Part shown: positions 44,170-55,639 of the stretch, piece by piece | Numbering within the stretch: the first letter of the stretch is position 1 | How the letters are laid out: each line of letters starts with the position of its first letter | Assembly: GCA_030762175.1 (NCBI GenBank) | Contig: CM060837.1 | Span: 5,970,001-6,034,000 of the forward strand | Direction of reading: 5' to 3' | Origin: Metallyticus violacea | Taxonomy: Eukaryota > Arthropoda > Insecta > Mantodea > Metallyticidae | DNA: 64,000 nucleotides | Notes under the pieces: generated by a model | Told to the model about the DNA's origin: nothing | What the model saw: the letters and a program-made list of their open reading frames with translations, nothing else | Database searches by the model: none | Position numbers and translations under genes: made by a program

Positions 44170-45101
44170 GCTGAAGTGTTGCCAACTGATAAGTTCACTC
44201 TCATATCTAAAATTTGCAATAGATTGAGGAAAACTGTCTCTGTTGTTATCGTCCAAAGGAAAATGTAACAATTGTTGAGATATTACCTCCAAGGAAAACA
44301 AGGTGCAGGTTTACCCAATTTATCCCCAACTGTGCTATGAAACTCTCAACTACAGGGAATGTAACATCAAAATCTATATGCAATGTCATAGCATATCTAC
44401 ACAAGGATGATGCACGTCCGGAGAATAAAAATATAGGGGAATATGTCGTTCAATGTCTAATGGAGCGGTTTCAAGAAACGGAACGATAGAAAACTCTTCA
44501 CATCTCTGCCATTTGCCAAGAACTTCCAACAGAAGAAAACGTCGTTGGTGGCAACAAAATACAAAATTCATCATTAAATTTCTAATGGTGTAAAGAGGTC
44601 ACCAATATCGACTGATGGCAGAGATTAAACCTTGACTGTCTACCAAGCAAAATAAAATGAGAGTGTCTTATTGCCCAGTACACTGCATTCTGACGTGACA
44701 GTAAGCAAAGAAGGTAAGAAGAAATCTGAACTCTAACCTTATACAATAACAGCAAATATTGGTACATGTCATTGACCAGAGGACTTGTAAATATTCAACT
44801 AAAGAAGCATGTAGATGATGGACAAAGCACGTTTTCTACAATATTCTAGATATGGCATCAATCAATGTGTGGGTCATCTACAATGAGGTGAAGAACAGAA
44901 AGTTTCAGCTGGTAAATAAACTGAAAGGGGGGAGGCACAAGAAGAAGAGGATGAGGGGCATATGTCTTCCAAACAACAAATGAAATGTCAAATCAACCTG
45001 TGTAAAGGAAACAACACGGTGATTTTCGTGAGAAGAGCCGCAAAGCCGTGTGTGGAAAATGTGCACGAAAAGTACAGACCATCTGTGCAAAATGCGTATA
45101 G
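44170..45101 (+). pseudogene. piggyBac-type transposase relic
   Basis: With frameshifts the plus strand gives DKFTLISKICNR (44189-), CLCCYRPKENVTIVEILPPR, RCRFTQFIPN, SKSICNVIAYLHKDDARPEN and NIGEYVVQCLMERFQ. A decayed TDNFFTSL/ELPTEE region follows, then LDMASINVWVIYNEVKNRKF near 44850-44910 and the Cys-rich end KAVCGKCARKVQTICAKC. This order is that of the piggyBac (DDE_Tnp_1_7) family with its C-terminal zinc-binding domain. At the first catalytic site the expected DE before the FRG/PPRK motif reads VE, so the Asp is lost. Several stops break it. No TTAA-flanked ends were identified. Confidence 0.85.
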
Positions 45102-45703
45102 GCGGCTCAGAAAAAAAGTTATAATCCTTTAAAAAAAAAAACGTGCTTTACTGAGAAAAACTAGGGGGTGTAATACCGACATGAACTGAAAAGCAAAGAT
45201 AAATTTTCATATCAAGAATAACATAATTTATTCAAGGTAAATATTTTAGCATAATTTTATATTCAATTTTTAATTGTTCTGAAAGCAATTGCAAATTAAA
45301 ATAAATCTATTAATTACTAAAATAATAAAGTTTTACGTGTTTATATGGTGAGGGTCATAATGACTTTCCGCTGTTCTAGGTATGTCAGATTCTTAGCTGT
45401 TCTAGTATTAAAAAGACCTGTTTCGAGTACATGTAGGTTTTGAATTATGTTTTCATGTAGAAAAGTGATACGCCCAGGAAGGCACAACGAATATTAGGCT
45501 CTTCCTTGTAAACACCGAGTTCACAATCTGTATTTACTAGCTGAGCAATGCTTAACGCAACCACGGGACCGGCCGACAGCGCTATAACGGCGGAGGTGGA
45601 GAGTATGTTTCCCCTATGCTGCGACAGGCTTCAGTGTGAGTTGAAATCTTGAGCAAGTAGCAAGTGTTTGCTAGGTGACGCAGTAGTAGTAGTTTTAAGT
45701 AGT
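45102..45703. other. Unassigned spacer
   Basis: No gene is recognised. A GC-richer patch at 45555-45620 precedes the transposase fragment further on and might be its untranslated leader. Confidence 0.35.
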
Positions 45704-45921
45704 GCTTAACGCCCGTTTTTACTACTGAGGCACCTCAGGGACACTGATGATATATGAGATGAAATGATATATTGGGAAAGGATTTTTTTAAGGAAGGAAA
45801 CGTAAGTTTAGGGTGCCTCCCCGGTATTTGGCATTTATGAGGACTGAGAAAAACCTGAAAAAAAAACCCTGCAAGAGAGGACTATCCTGGGGGGATTCGG
45901 ACCCAGACCTCCCGCTCACGA
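45704..45921 (-). repeat. SINE-B copy, tRNA 5' half missing
   Basis: Minus strand from TCGTGAGCGGGAGGTCTGGG through the B-box to the GGGCGTTAAGC end; the A-box part is gone. An internal block (CACCGCCTGTGG) is also deleted. Confidence 0.85.
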
Positions 45922-45924
45922 TAG

Positions 45925-46510
45925 TGCAATACAAGTACTCTATTCCCCATAAAGCATTCATGTATGATCCACATGTGCGTACAGAATCAGCGCGTGCTGT
46001 AAGGAGATTGTTTTAAGAGGAATTGCCTAATGTTCACGTTTCTAATCAGTGGTCCATTCGTCGGTCATGGTGGTGCAGTGGTTACCATACTTGCCTCCTA
46101 AATCCAAGAACGCTGGTTCGAACCCGGCCAGAACCGATGGATTTTTTGGGGCGTAAAAATCCTAAGTATGTCTTCCTTCGGAAGGGAAGTAAAGCCGTGG
46201 GTCCCGTGTCGTGCATTTACGGCACGAAAAAGAACTCCAACCCTGAAAGAAGAGGCCTCTGAGCAAAATTTGTCGGCCATTTCACGCCCTGAGTTGAATG
46301 GGACGCTGATGACCTGAGATGTTAAAGAGCGTGCTTAAATAAATAAAAAAAAAAATTTAATTCATCGATTAGTAAATAAATTTCGTGAAACGGGCAGTGT
46401 TCTTGACAGGAACCATAGACAGCCATGTACAGAAGAAACTCTGCATAACATTGTACATGCTCTGGAAAGGTTTCCTAGAAATGCTTGACAACAAAGAGAG
46501 GCAGTTTCAG
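45925..46510 (+). pseudogene. DUF4817-type transposase N-terminus split by SINE-A
   Basis: Before the SINE the plus strand reads HKAFMYDPHVRTESARAVRR, LF, then ELPNVHVSNQWSI. After the SINE it continues HRLVNKFRETGSVLDRNH, then TEETLHNIVHALERFPRNA. Together these form the DUF4817 helix-turn-helix and linker of a DDE transposase (pattern: ...V.TESARAVRR.F...FP...VP...TI..LV.KFRETGSV.D). The catalytic domain is absent. Removing the SINE and one copy of its 8-bp target duplication makes the frame continuous across the site. Confidence 0.8.
46064..46359 (+). repeat. SINE-A copy with target-site duplication
   Basis: A full-length copy with both tRNA boxes and an A-rich tail (46341-46355). The flanks ATTCGTCG (46056-46063) and ATTCATCG (46360-46367) are an 8-bp duplication of transposase coding sequence with one change. 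Confidence 0.92.
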
Positions 46511-47510
46511 CATCTCCTTGCTTAATATACGTGAGTAATTTACTTTTATTTTTTAGTATTTGTGTTAGAAATAACTTACGCGATAAACCGTGGCATATTT
46601 ACTGAGGACTCCTGTCACCCACACAGCCGACACAGCAGCCGGCATCGCCGGCCGGCCGCAGGTCACGAAATCGGTTGCTTAAAGGATCATTCACCCCCTA
46701 CATATACAACTGGTTGCAGTTTTCTGACTCTGCCCGTTCTTTTATTGCTGTTTTGTTTGTTACTCTAGCATAATTTTTCGAAGCAAATAACACAGAAGTG
46801 ATTCACCTTGCACCCCACTCTTTCAAATGTGCAGAAAGTGAATTCATACGCCACGACCATACTGGTGAATGAATTTTCAAGCAAGTTTGTTTTGCATGGC
46901 GTTCTATAGAGCGTTTCAACTCTGGAAGTAACAGATATTTTTGTATGAGGTAGACCGTACATTGAAATTCTCTTTGTAGCTCTGCCGGTATTCATATGCG
47001 CGGCGGAAGTTTTTCATGGGCTCTGTACCAGAGAAATGTGATATATTAACGGTTCAGGTAAAAAGGTTTCTAAGTCAGAATTTATTTAGGGCACCTACAA
47101 AGTGCAAACTCCTTCTCTGCCTTCCCTCTATTTTATTCAATCGTCTTGCACAAGGTTCGTGAAACGTTTACTGTTGAAAGCGTTGCGATGGGTCACATTA
47201 ATTATTTATTCGTCGAACGACAGGTTCCACGGAGCAGCGAAGAAAAAATCGCATTTGTGAGTCACCGCGGGTAATGCGCTCTGAAGGCGAAAATATTTTC
47301 CGTAGGTGGACAAGTAAGAGTGAAATGCGATTCGGAGAAAAAACATCACCTCAATAGTTTCTCCAAAGAATATTAAATAAAAACGGATTTTCTTTTCCCA
47401 TCTCTAACCCATGGTCTAACCACCTTTGAAACGGAAAACAAAAATTAGAAAATATAGATTTACAAAATTACGAGCAGGTTAATTTAATATGTCAAAAAGT
47501 TTTGCAAAAA
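46511..47510. other. Unassigned spacer
   Basis: No gene is recognised. A GCCGGCATCGCCGGCCGGCC block at about 46636-46656 is strikingly GC-rich. Open frames near 46562-46768 and 46765-46995 have no domain. Confidence 0.4.
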
Positions 47511-47745
47511 GAATCGATGGATATTTTCGGGCGTAAAAATCGCAAGTATGGCTTCCTTCGGAAGGGAAGTAAAGCCGTGGGTCCCGTGTCGTACATTTAC
47601 GGCACGAAAAAGAACCTCAAGCCAGAAAAAAGAGGCCTCTGCGCAAAATCTGACGGCCGTTTCACGCCCTGAATAGAATGGGACGCTGATGACCTGAGAT
47701 GTTAAACAGTGTCATAAAATTTAAAAAACAAACAAACAAACAAAA
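47511..47745 (+). repeat. SINE-A copy, tRNA head missing
   Basis: It begins GAATCGATGGATATTTTCGG, directly after the tRNA-like head would end, and runs to a (CAAA)n-like A-rich tail at 47725-47745. Confidence 0.9.
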
Positions 47746-48367
47746 ACAGTAATATGTCGATTTTGCTCCAGCATGTTCCTCGCTCTTTGAATTGTTCTCT
47801 CGATCACAGCATCCCGAGGCCGGCAGAGCGAGGGTTGTTTTCCAAAGTCTCTCGCCCTTCTTCAAATCGAATCCATCTTGCAATGTTATCAAATAAACAC
47901 ATTTGATCACTATGACCAGTTACCAAGTGTTCGTTGATTTATTTCGCTCTTTTACCGCCTATAACGTGTGAAAATGTAAAGTTTAAAGTTTCCTTTAGAA
48001 ATATTCATGATTTTTCACCGTTATTGACACAGGACTGAACTCAAAAACGGTACGATAGCGACTATGCAAGTTTCACCTGTACTTATGCATATTTTGATAG
48101 CTTAAGGTTCATTGTTGATAGCTGCGTTAGTTACATTTTTGTAGATATTATTGTCCAACAATGGATAATGGATATGCTGCTCGCAAAATTTTTAAACAAC
48201 CATATTCGCTAAACTTTCACGTGACTAGATGAAAATATTATAATAAATAAAAAGAAAAACAGTCTTTAACACTTGCCCTTTAATTACCTGTAAGCAATAC
48301 CCACTGCTTAATTTTGAATATTTTACTTGAAGCTATCACAAATTATAATTTTCGAAATACTTACAAA
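47746..48367. other. AT-rich spacer
   Basis: No gene or repeat is recognised. Confidence 0.45.
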
Positions 48368-48954
48368 TACCAAGAGTGCCAAAAAATGTATACACACTTT
48401 CACAGTAGATATCTATTTAATATATTTCAAAGTTGAACCGAAAAACAACAGTAATGTGAAGTATGATGTTCTGTAAACAGATGTGACTCACATACATTAT
48501 GATAGCGTTGTTACAACAAAATGGAGCCAAGATTATCGCTTGAATAGCGGAAAGCAATTTTGAAGTGGTATTGGAAAACCGAGAATGTTGTTGAAGTTCA
48601 AAGACAATGGAGACGTGTGTACAGAATAGAACCGCCAACGTGAGTAATAATTGCATGCATTCGAGACAAATTTGAGACTCATGGTACCGTATACCGTAGA
48701 AAACAAGCTACACTGACAGCACTTCGGGAAGAAATTGAAACGGCATGTGCTGCAATCGCTGAGGACACTTTCGCAAACGTTGCTCAATCAGAAGTTCAAC
48801 GTACTCAGAAGTGTATCGACGCCGATGGTGGGCAACTGTAAAAGGCTAAGATGATTAGTGCTCATCATTTTCTTATTGTGTGAATTCAGTTTTGTTATGT
48901 TAACACAGTTTTTTCTTTGCTTGAAGTGTGTAGATATTTTTGGCACCATCTGTA
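48368..48954 (+). mobile_element. Short DUF4817-type element T1, copy 3
   Basis: A 587-bp element with both terminal repeats. The left is TACCAAGAGTGCCAAAAAAT then GTATACACACTT. The right on the minus strand from 48954 is TACAGATGGTGCCAAAAATA then TCTACACACTT. TA is present at each end. Its transposase remnant (about 48530-48840) keeps the N-terminal HTH (AILKWYWKTENVVEVQRQWR) joined directly to the C-terminal VYRRKQATLTALREEIETAC and CIDADGG. Both the whole catalytic core and part of the DUF4817 domain's downstream linker are deleted. Confidence 0.85.
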
Positions 48955-49177
48955 TATGGAGAACCACAAAAACTCGCTCCATGAAAAAATTATTCAAGTC
49001 ACAGGCTTCAAATGGAAAGCTCATAGCAGCACCTCAGTTTAAACATGAGGGCTGAAATTTTTATATTTTGCTTTCAAAATTTTCACGAGGAAAATGATTG
49101 ATATCCCTAATGTTGACCACGAGGTTGTAGCAACTCAGTACAGAATTTTTCACTCGCTCTTGGCCTCTGGTGTTTCC

Positions 49178-49570
49178 TAATCGTTTGGGCGGTTAAACAT
49201 AGGATGAAAATAAATGGTTCTAAGAGTAAGGCAATAACATTTCGTAAAAGCGGAGAAGAAAATTAATCTTAATTATAAACTCGATGAAGTAGAAATTCCC
49301 CAGGAAAACTGCTGTAAATACTTAAAAGTTCTAAACTTGCAAGGGACGAATAAATTGATAGTGTTACAAGGAAAGCATGGAGGGGGTACAATTTCTTATG
49401 AGAAAAATAATAATAATAAAAAAGAACAGTCTAAAATTGAAGGAAATGGCTGATTTACCGTTAGTTCGGCCCTTAATTCCATACATGATATATGAAATAA
49501 ATATCCTAGAAAAAGTCAAGCAAAGAAAAGAAAAATTCGCAAAGGGTAACAGGGACGAAATTTTATAGTA
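49178..49570 (+). pseudogene. Non-LTR reverse transcriptase C-terminal fragment
   Basis: The plus strand reads MKINGSKSKAITF, LNYKLDEVEIPQENCCKYL (across a frame break), VTRKAWR, then LKEMADLPLVRPLIPYMIYE and ILEKVKQRKEKFAKGN. This is the thumb and connection of a Jockey/CR1-like LINE reverse transcriptase (family: K.N..K...MTF..........Y.L....I.....YLGV ... L.LVRP.LEY....W.P.......LE.VQ..AA.F). The last 60 codons are open. It differs from the piece at 17286 and ends before a SINE-B. Confidence 0.75.
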
Positions 49571-49596
49571 TTAGGTTGGGAGTTCTAGCAGGGAGA

Positions 49597-49765
49597 CCGC
49601 CACGGGAGGCTCAGGTCGTTAAAGCGCGGACTCGTGAGCGGGAGGTCTAGGGTTCGATTCCCATTAGAACTGTTCTCCCTCAATGAGATTTTTCCAGCTT
49701 TTCCTCAGCCCTCATCAAAGGAAAAAGACTCTCCCAATTTATCATTTCATCTCATGTATCATCAG
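49597..49765 (+). repeat. SINE-B copy, 5' part, interrupted by hAT
   Basis: CCGCCACGGGAGGCTCAGGT head, tRNA boxes and a shortened body up to CATGTATCATCAG, where the hAT element begins. The rest of this SINE is found after the hAT at 50823-50859. Confidence 0.85.
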
Positions 49766-50814
49766 CAGGGCAGGGAAATTCAGGTATATATTTTGGTTAA
49801 AATAAGCATTTATTATACGTGAAAACAGAGTAATATCACTCATTATTAATGAAAAGCACCATTTAAGATACTTAATAATTTATTTATCCCACAAATAAAA
49901 CACTTAAGCTTTATTTTCTTGTAACAAGCAAAAACAATTGAAGTATCAACTGTCATAGTCAGCCGCTTGTCAGAGAGAACATTTTTCATCATGGAAAAAG
50001 TACGCTCTACTACTACTGAAGTGATTGGAGCATATTTAAAACAAGCTTTGTTGAAAGGACTCATATCGGTTCAAAGAACCTTTCAGGACATTTGGGAAAT
50101 GTTTATCAAGACAAAGTAAAGTTGTTGTTAATAGTCCTAGCGAATGAGCAAATGATGCGCAGTGGTTTCTGGTGGAGTTAATTATCTGTTTGCGTTTATA
50201 GGGGAATCAGGATTGTATCTCTCTTACTTCCGTACTGAACACATTGTAGGGACGGTTTATTGCACAGCTGAACCGCTGTCAATTTTGTCGCTTGCAGTTT
50301 ATTATATTTTTATGCAGTTGAAAAGTTATCCCTACCAAAAATGTCTTAGAACTGTCTCGAGCAGATCGATACAAGGTCATTTACCTTGACTATTCAAAAC
50401 TACAGTACTTCCCTCACTCTCTCTACTTCCAGGTATTCGTATGTCCGAAATAACCTTGCGTTCCTTTCACTAATGAAGGTTATGTTATTTAAAGAGCTTA
50501 AGTTAATGGATTTGGAGAAAGTTTTTAACTGCTTGAAAAGAAAAAGTAAAACAATATTATCAATAAATATTTTTATGAGGTAAGCATGACATTTAACTTT
50601 TATAACTTTTTTCAGTTCGATACATTGAAATTCTTTATATACTTTTTAAAATGTGTAAATAGTTACATAAACATAATCCATAATGATCTAAAACTGGGCA
50701 AAACATTTTTTAAGCCTCAAATGGGCACTAGAAGTCAAAATAGGCATAAAGGGAGGGGGCAAAATAAATATCCACCCAGATAGAAAAGGCATTGTGCCTT
50801 ACTTCCGAGTTCTG
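49766..50814 (-). mobile_element. hAT element copy 2 (deletion derivative) inside SINE-B
   Basis: 1049 bp. The left end is CAGGGCAGGGAAATT; the right end on the minus strand is CAGAACTCGGAAGTA. Flanking 8-mers ATCATCAG (49758-49765) and ATTATCAA (50815-50822) are the diverged target duplication, and both fit nTnnnnAn. The host is a SINE-B that continues on the far side. Colinear with copy 1 at 11511-13109. Confidence 0.8.
49846..50064 (-). pseudogene. hAT transposase dimerisation-domain remnant
   Basis: A minus-strand open stretch of 72 codons: SPFNKACFKYAPITS, then VVVERTFSMMKNVLSDKRL. This is the C-terminal hAT dimerisation motif (family pattern: P.TS..VER.FS..K..LS..R..L). Everything N-terminal (BED finger, catalytic DDE) is absent from this 1.05-kb copy. 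The same motif, more degraded, is in copy 1. Confidence 0.75.
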
Positions 50815-50822
50815 ATTATCAA

Positions 50823-50859
50823 TGTCCATCGCCTGTGATGCCTCAGTAGGGCGTTAAAC
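50823..50859 (+). repeat. SINE-B 3' end, after the hAT insertion
   Basis: TGTCCATCGCCTGTGATGCC then TCAGTAG and GGCGTTAAAC complete the SINE-B that starts at 49597; a TAAAAAC stretch is missing. Confidence 0.8.
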
Positions 50860-50867
50860 CCTTTTAA

Positions 50868-50875
50868 CACACACA

Positions 50876-50908
<33 letters not shown>
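50868..50908. repeat. (CA)n microsatellite
   Basis: About 19 CA dinucleotides with two CAAA interruptions, directly after the SINE-B end. Confidence 0.9.
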
Positions 50909-50911
<3 letters not shown>

Positions 50912-51257
50912 AAACTATTATAGAGAAGTAAAAAGCGAGGATAACGACATTATACAAAGCGTATACACAAAAAATACATAGAGGGATATCACAATTTGGT
51001 TAGAAAAACCAACATAATGTGGTGGGAATGATCGAATTTTGAAATCTAGGGTGACTGGAATGAATTATCTGTAATTGTCTTTCTGGGTTTTCTTCTCTGG
51101 CATTATTTAAAAGTAACAAAAAATCGTTTGTGCAGAAATAGTTCATTGATATGAAACTAATTGATTTTCAAATTCAGTTTTCCCGGACTACCTGAAACAT
51201 TTTTAAATCCTTAGCGTATTTAACTGAATACCTTCGCTGAACATGTTTATATTATTA

Positions 51258-51753
51258 TTATTCAAGCTGACAAGTGTCTAGGTCTAAAAGCTCGACAATC
51301 GACAAAGCTAATAATATGTGTCCTTGTAGTTGTTGCAGGATGCTGAAGGAGGGACTGGAATGAGGCTTGGAGTTCGATAAACGCCTCTTCCAATTTGTCC
51401 AAGCGCGATGAAGCGAGTTCATCGCATGATCTAAAGTACTGGCTGAGTTCCTCATAGCGCCTGGCAGTTTGGTCTTGATCCTGGTGGATAATTCTGATGT
51501 CGATTCGGTGATGGCCTCTCCCCAGGCGTAGGCAGAGATGGTGTTGGTTTTGTTTCTGTTGCGTGCGTGAAAGGCAGTTCTGGCTAGAGTAGATTTGGCC
51601 TGTTGCGGCAGAGGAACTGCGCTGGTCTTCTGTATTGCCCCTAGGTTGAAGTGGACAGGAAACTTGGCCAGTAAAGTACCTGCGGCCCCCGCAGGAAGCG
51701 CAGTATTTGTGGCGGCGACTGAGGCAGTAGTTTGAGCAGGTGGCGGTGACCAC
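51258..51753 (-). other. Uncharacterised open region, two overlapping frames
   Basis: The minus strand has a 163-codon open frame (51262-51753), and the neighbouring frame is also open over nearly the same span. The first starts MVTATCSNYCLSRRHKYCAS and ends in a possible coiled coil (EELSQYFRSCDELASSRLDK, LEEAFIELQ). The second is Ala/Pro/Thr-rich (PAQTTASVAATNTALPAGA). The DNA is richer in G+C than its surroundings. I recognise no domain. It could be a retroelement gag-like scrap, an exon, or chance. Confidence 0.3.
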
Positions 51754-52744
51754 TGTCGCTCACCAGCTGCTCACATACGCCATCTATTGGTTACATTCGA
51801 AAGTTTATTCCACACACGTTCAATCGTGTATATATATGAATGGGTTTTTGCACGGTATTTGAGTTTGTGTGTTTTAAGGTGATAACTGTAAATGAATTAT
51901 TTTGCTTTCAAGTAAAATTCATTTCCATAAGCATCTGTGTAATGATTAGAAATTACATTCAAAAGATCCATTTGAATGATGCTGTTGTAAAGAATGAGCA
52001 ATAAATATAAATTATTATTATTACAAACTAACGACAAAAATATACTTACATAAAAAATTCTACCCCTTTGGATAGCTCTTTTTATTATTTTTTTTCTTCC
52101 TCCGAGTGTTTCATATCATTAACATATTTGGATATTGTGCCAAGGCTGTATCGTAAAAAACACCTGCAAACAACAGCGATCGATTTCTTTAACCTCAACA
52201 TTTTCCCAATATAAGGTTTATATATAGATCCACATAGCGCATCCAGTTGATTTAAAGCGCATTATGAAGATGAGAAACGAACGTATATCTTTCCCGGAAG
52301 CCATTCACCGCATCTCCGTCCGTTTCCATAGACTCGCTTTTTTTCTGAGGGTCTGTGGAAAATCAATGGGAAGTTCATTTGTTAGCGGCAGAGATACAAC
52401 TCCATTATTGTTTCCTGGAGAGTGGGGATCCGATTCGCTTTGCTAGTCACGACTGCTGACTGAGGAACTGCACTGGACAAAGCGAATGGTCAGCCACTTC
52501 GACACGGTGCCCGCCGAAATCGGATCACATTACGGCTGGTTCTACTCCGCCTGTCACTTTGCACAAAATGATCCCATTTACTCTGTTTCTCGCTCATGCT
52601 CAGAATACCGTAAGTCCTCCTATCTAGGTCACACTACCTCTTAGGAAATACTTGCTTTAAACTTTGTCTCATTAAATGATGATATTTTATACAAGGTTTT
52701 ACCCAGGATAAATTCTAAAGAATTTACAGACATCTTCTTTTAAG
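51754..52744. other. Unassigned spacer
   Basis: No gene is recognised. The 52264-52446 frame has no domain. Confidence 0.4.
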
Positions 52745-52763
52745 ATTAGGACCTTTCTTCCAC

Positions 52764-52794
<31 letters not shown>

Positions 52795-52990
52795 TGATCA
52801 ATAAATCGAAGGGAGAATATCTGGGCTGTATGGTGGATGCAGTAAGAGTAAGAACTCTTTAAAATTTGGGATAGTTTCCCTATTATTTTACTAGTTCTCG
52901 AGAATATACTCCAGAGCTTACGATCTAAAATACTTTGTTCAACAGCCTTAGCTGGTTGGCACGAATTGAGTGGCAATATACGGAAATGCA
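52795..52990 (-). pseudogene. Mariner transposase scrap
   Basis: One minus-strand frame near 52805-52845 reads LHPPYSPDILPS, matching the HPPYSPDLAPSD block with the third Asp lost. The flanking translation is not recognisable. A run of about 27 A (52764-52790) lies immediately below it in coordinate. Confidence 0.45.
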
Positions 52991-53029
52991 TCCAATTTTT
53001 ATCACATGTGAATTTTTAGGTTAAATCTA

Positions 53030-53225
53030 CAACCCATGTGATAACTGATAAATCCAAGGGATTAGATCATGTGATCATGGAGGCTACAGAAGAAGAGGAA
53101 AGCAGCACGTCCAATCCAACGGCGAGGTACTCACGGACGTGATGATGAAAATGAGGTGCAGCCCCATCTTGTTGATAAATAAAGTCCTGGCTATCAGCAT
53201 GCAATTTTGGCACTGCATTTTGAGG
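53030..53225 (-). pseudogene. DUF4817-type transposase scrap related to the 2.4-kb element
   Basis: At the DNA level it follows 2540-2720: GGAGGCTACAGAAGAAGAGG, GTCCAATCCAACG, GAGGTACTC and ATGATGAAAATGAGGTGCAG all align. It covers the second-to-third catalytic interval. A block of about 25 bp around the GRWIG codons is deleted. Confidence 0.75.
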
Positions 53226-55059
53226 CATGTCCAGATACACTAGTTGAAATTTCTCTTGAAGAACAGCCGCTAGTAGATAATTGCCAATGCTGTAGCAAAA
53301 ATATATAAATAAATAATTTGGTGGAAGCCCTTTATATGATCTGTGATTTCGCCTGACTAACTCACAAATTTAATATTTTCAATACCCAGACGATTGTTGA
53401 CGTAATAAACGCTCAGGGAGTATTAATACAGCATTTTTACCCTAAGAGGGACTTATATTATGTGCGTAAAAACTTTTATTATAATTATTAAACAAGAACT
53501 CATCAAGTTTATACAATTTTGGTTGCAACATTGTGGCTATTTAGTTATTAAATTTGACATTTGATCTTTGACATTTGATCTTAGTCTTACCGTTAACACC
53601 TACTTTTACCAAATATAAAGACGATAATGTTCCCATTTTTAGACTTTTAGACTTTTTAGACTTAGAAACATAATTATAGTAAAATTTCAAACACTGATAT
53701 GTCTAGTTGGGTATAAAGTGAAACACATATTTCCTGTATTGTATTTAAAATAAGATACAGGAACTATATGTTATTGTTAAACAAATAATAAAAAAACTAT
53801 AAAATGTGTATTTTAAACGTTGGTTTCGTTAATTTGGCAACAGTACTAGACGTGTTGTGATTAATATCTACTGCTACCGCATATTTCAAATGTTACGCCT
53901 CTTGCAAAGAACGCACATGAAATGCAAAGGTTTTATATGTAATTTAAAACGGAAGGTTTTACAATATGACAATTTTAAAATAAGCAAAAGGATGACACTC
54001 TATGAGGAGTCGTAGAAAATAACAAGCCATTTAAAAACCTTTTTTACGCCATATTAAACCACCAACACTTCATATTCTTTTTATGTTTATTTTAATCTTA
54101 CAATTATTTATGTTCTGTTTATACACCTCTAGTACACATTTAAATAATGTATTTACACTCCCACTGGCAAGATAGCAAGAACATAGTAATATTTTTGTGC
54201 TCGTGAAGAAAAAACTTTTTTATTTTTGGTAACGTAGACGGTGTGGAACGAATCTTGAATGAGGAGTGAAATTCTGTAAAAGTGTGTGTGGGGGGGGGGG
54301 GGGAGCGCACGTCATTTATAGAGAATGGTTTCTGGCTAAACTTCCAGTGTTCTGTAACTTTGAGGGCCACATCAAATGTAAAATCAGAGCCATGACTTTT
54401 GGCCATTAACTATTTTTAATTTCTGAAAGAGTAAAAATATAGACGTATTTGTTTTAGAAGCGATTAAGTAGAAACCATACGTACAGGTGACTGACTATTC
54501 TGAAACCGTGACACTGAAATGGATAAAAGTGTCGACTATTACAATCGCTGCCGTTCGATTTTCTAATCTAGCTTAAAAAAATTAGAATACAGTGTCTCTA
54601 TTTTTCTTTGTATTCTGTGTTTTGGAATTCCAAATGAAAATATCATCTAAACGCTTTGAGGAACCCTCCATTTTGCGTTATGATTGTCCATTCTTCATGC
54701 TTTTGTTGCTATCGATAGTTCCCCACCGCCTCTAGCAAATGTGGTCAGTGATGCGTGTTTAGGAATTATATAGTGCAAGTATAGAGTTGGCTGCACTGAC
54801 CACAAGATAACTGCACGTCGCGTGATAAAACGGATTTATATGTTTTTTTTAAAAAAAATTTTTAATATAATTTCATTCCGTTATCCGGCTGTGATTGGTC
54901 AAAATTCAAAATATTGTTTCGTTTCATTGCTCAATTTTAAGTTGGGATCACACGATGAAATGTCAATATAAAGTGCCCAGTAAACAACAGTTAATGGCGA
55001 ATATTACCAGACTGTCTCAGCTGGTCGACTCAAAATTTGGTCAGAATATATATAGAATG
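53226..55059. other. Long AT-rich spacer with a poly-G tract
   Basis: No gene or repeat family is recognised. A G-run of about 15 bases lies at 54289-54303. Confidence 0.5.
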
Positions 55060-55190
55060 TTGTGCCCCACCCTCCATACAGCCAGGATTTAGCTACATAT
55101 GACCTTTTTTACTTACTTCCCCGTTTCACCAACGGCTATCGTGAAGAAGGCATAAGTGGTTCTGAAGATAATGCTAAATAAAAAAAAAAA
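55060..55190 (+). pseudogene. Possible mariner transposase scrap
   Basis: One frame reads PHPPYSQDLATYDLFYLLPR, similar to HPPYSPDLAPSDFFLFPRLK with SPD changed to SQD and the catalytic Asp position possibly kept in TYD. It is short and diverged, then runs into an A-run and AGACAA repeats at 55182-55215. Confidence 0.45.
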
Positions 55191-55639
55191 AAAAAAAGAC
55201 AAAGACAAAGACAAACGGAATGGACCAAGTCCACAACTGAATCGGGATTAGTTTGTAAGTAAAAAAACAATGCTCATTCTTTATTGACTAGTACTTGCAT
55301 TAACTTGTTATTTCTATAATGTTTAATTGAAAAATTAAATATATTAAACTTATAATTTTATTATAAATTCAGAACAACTTTGACTAATTAAGTAACAATG
55401 CGTAGATAAATAATTAAAATTATTAGTTCGTATTCATATTCCCTTTCACTTTTATCATGTAGTGCACTTAACACTTCTAATTACTGAACAGTCAAATGGG
55501 ACACAAATATCCAGCTGCTATTACAATATCATTAAATAATGCAGAAAATGAATAGCTCGTTTATATTTTTATGCACTATCATTCTGCATATTAATACGTC
55601 ACGCTTGTTTAAACTGATTTTTCAACGCTTTTCATTAAA

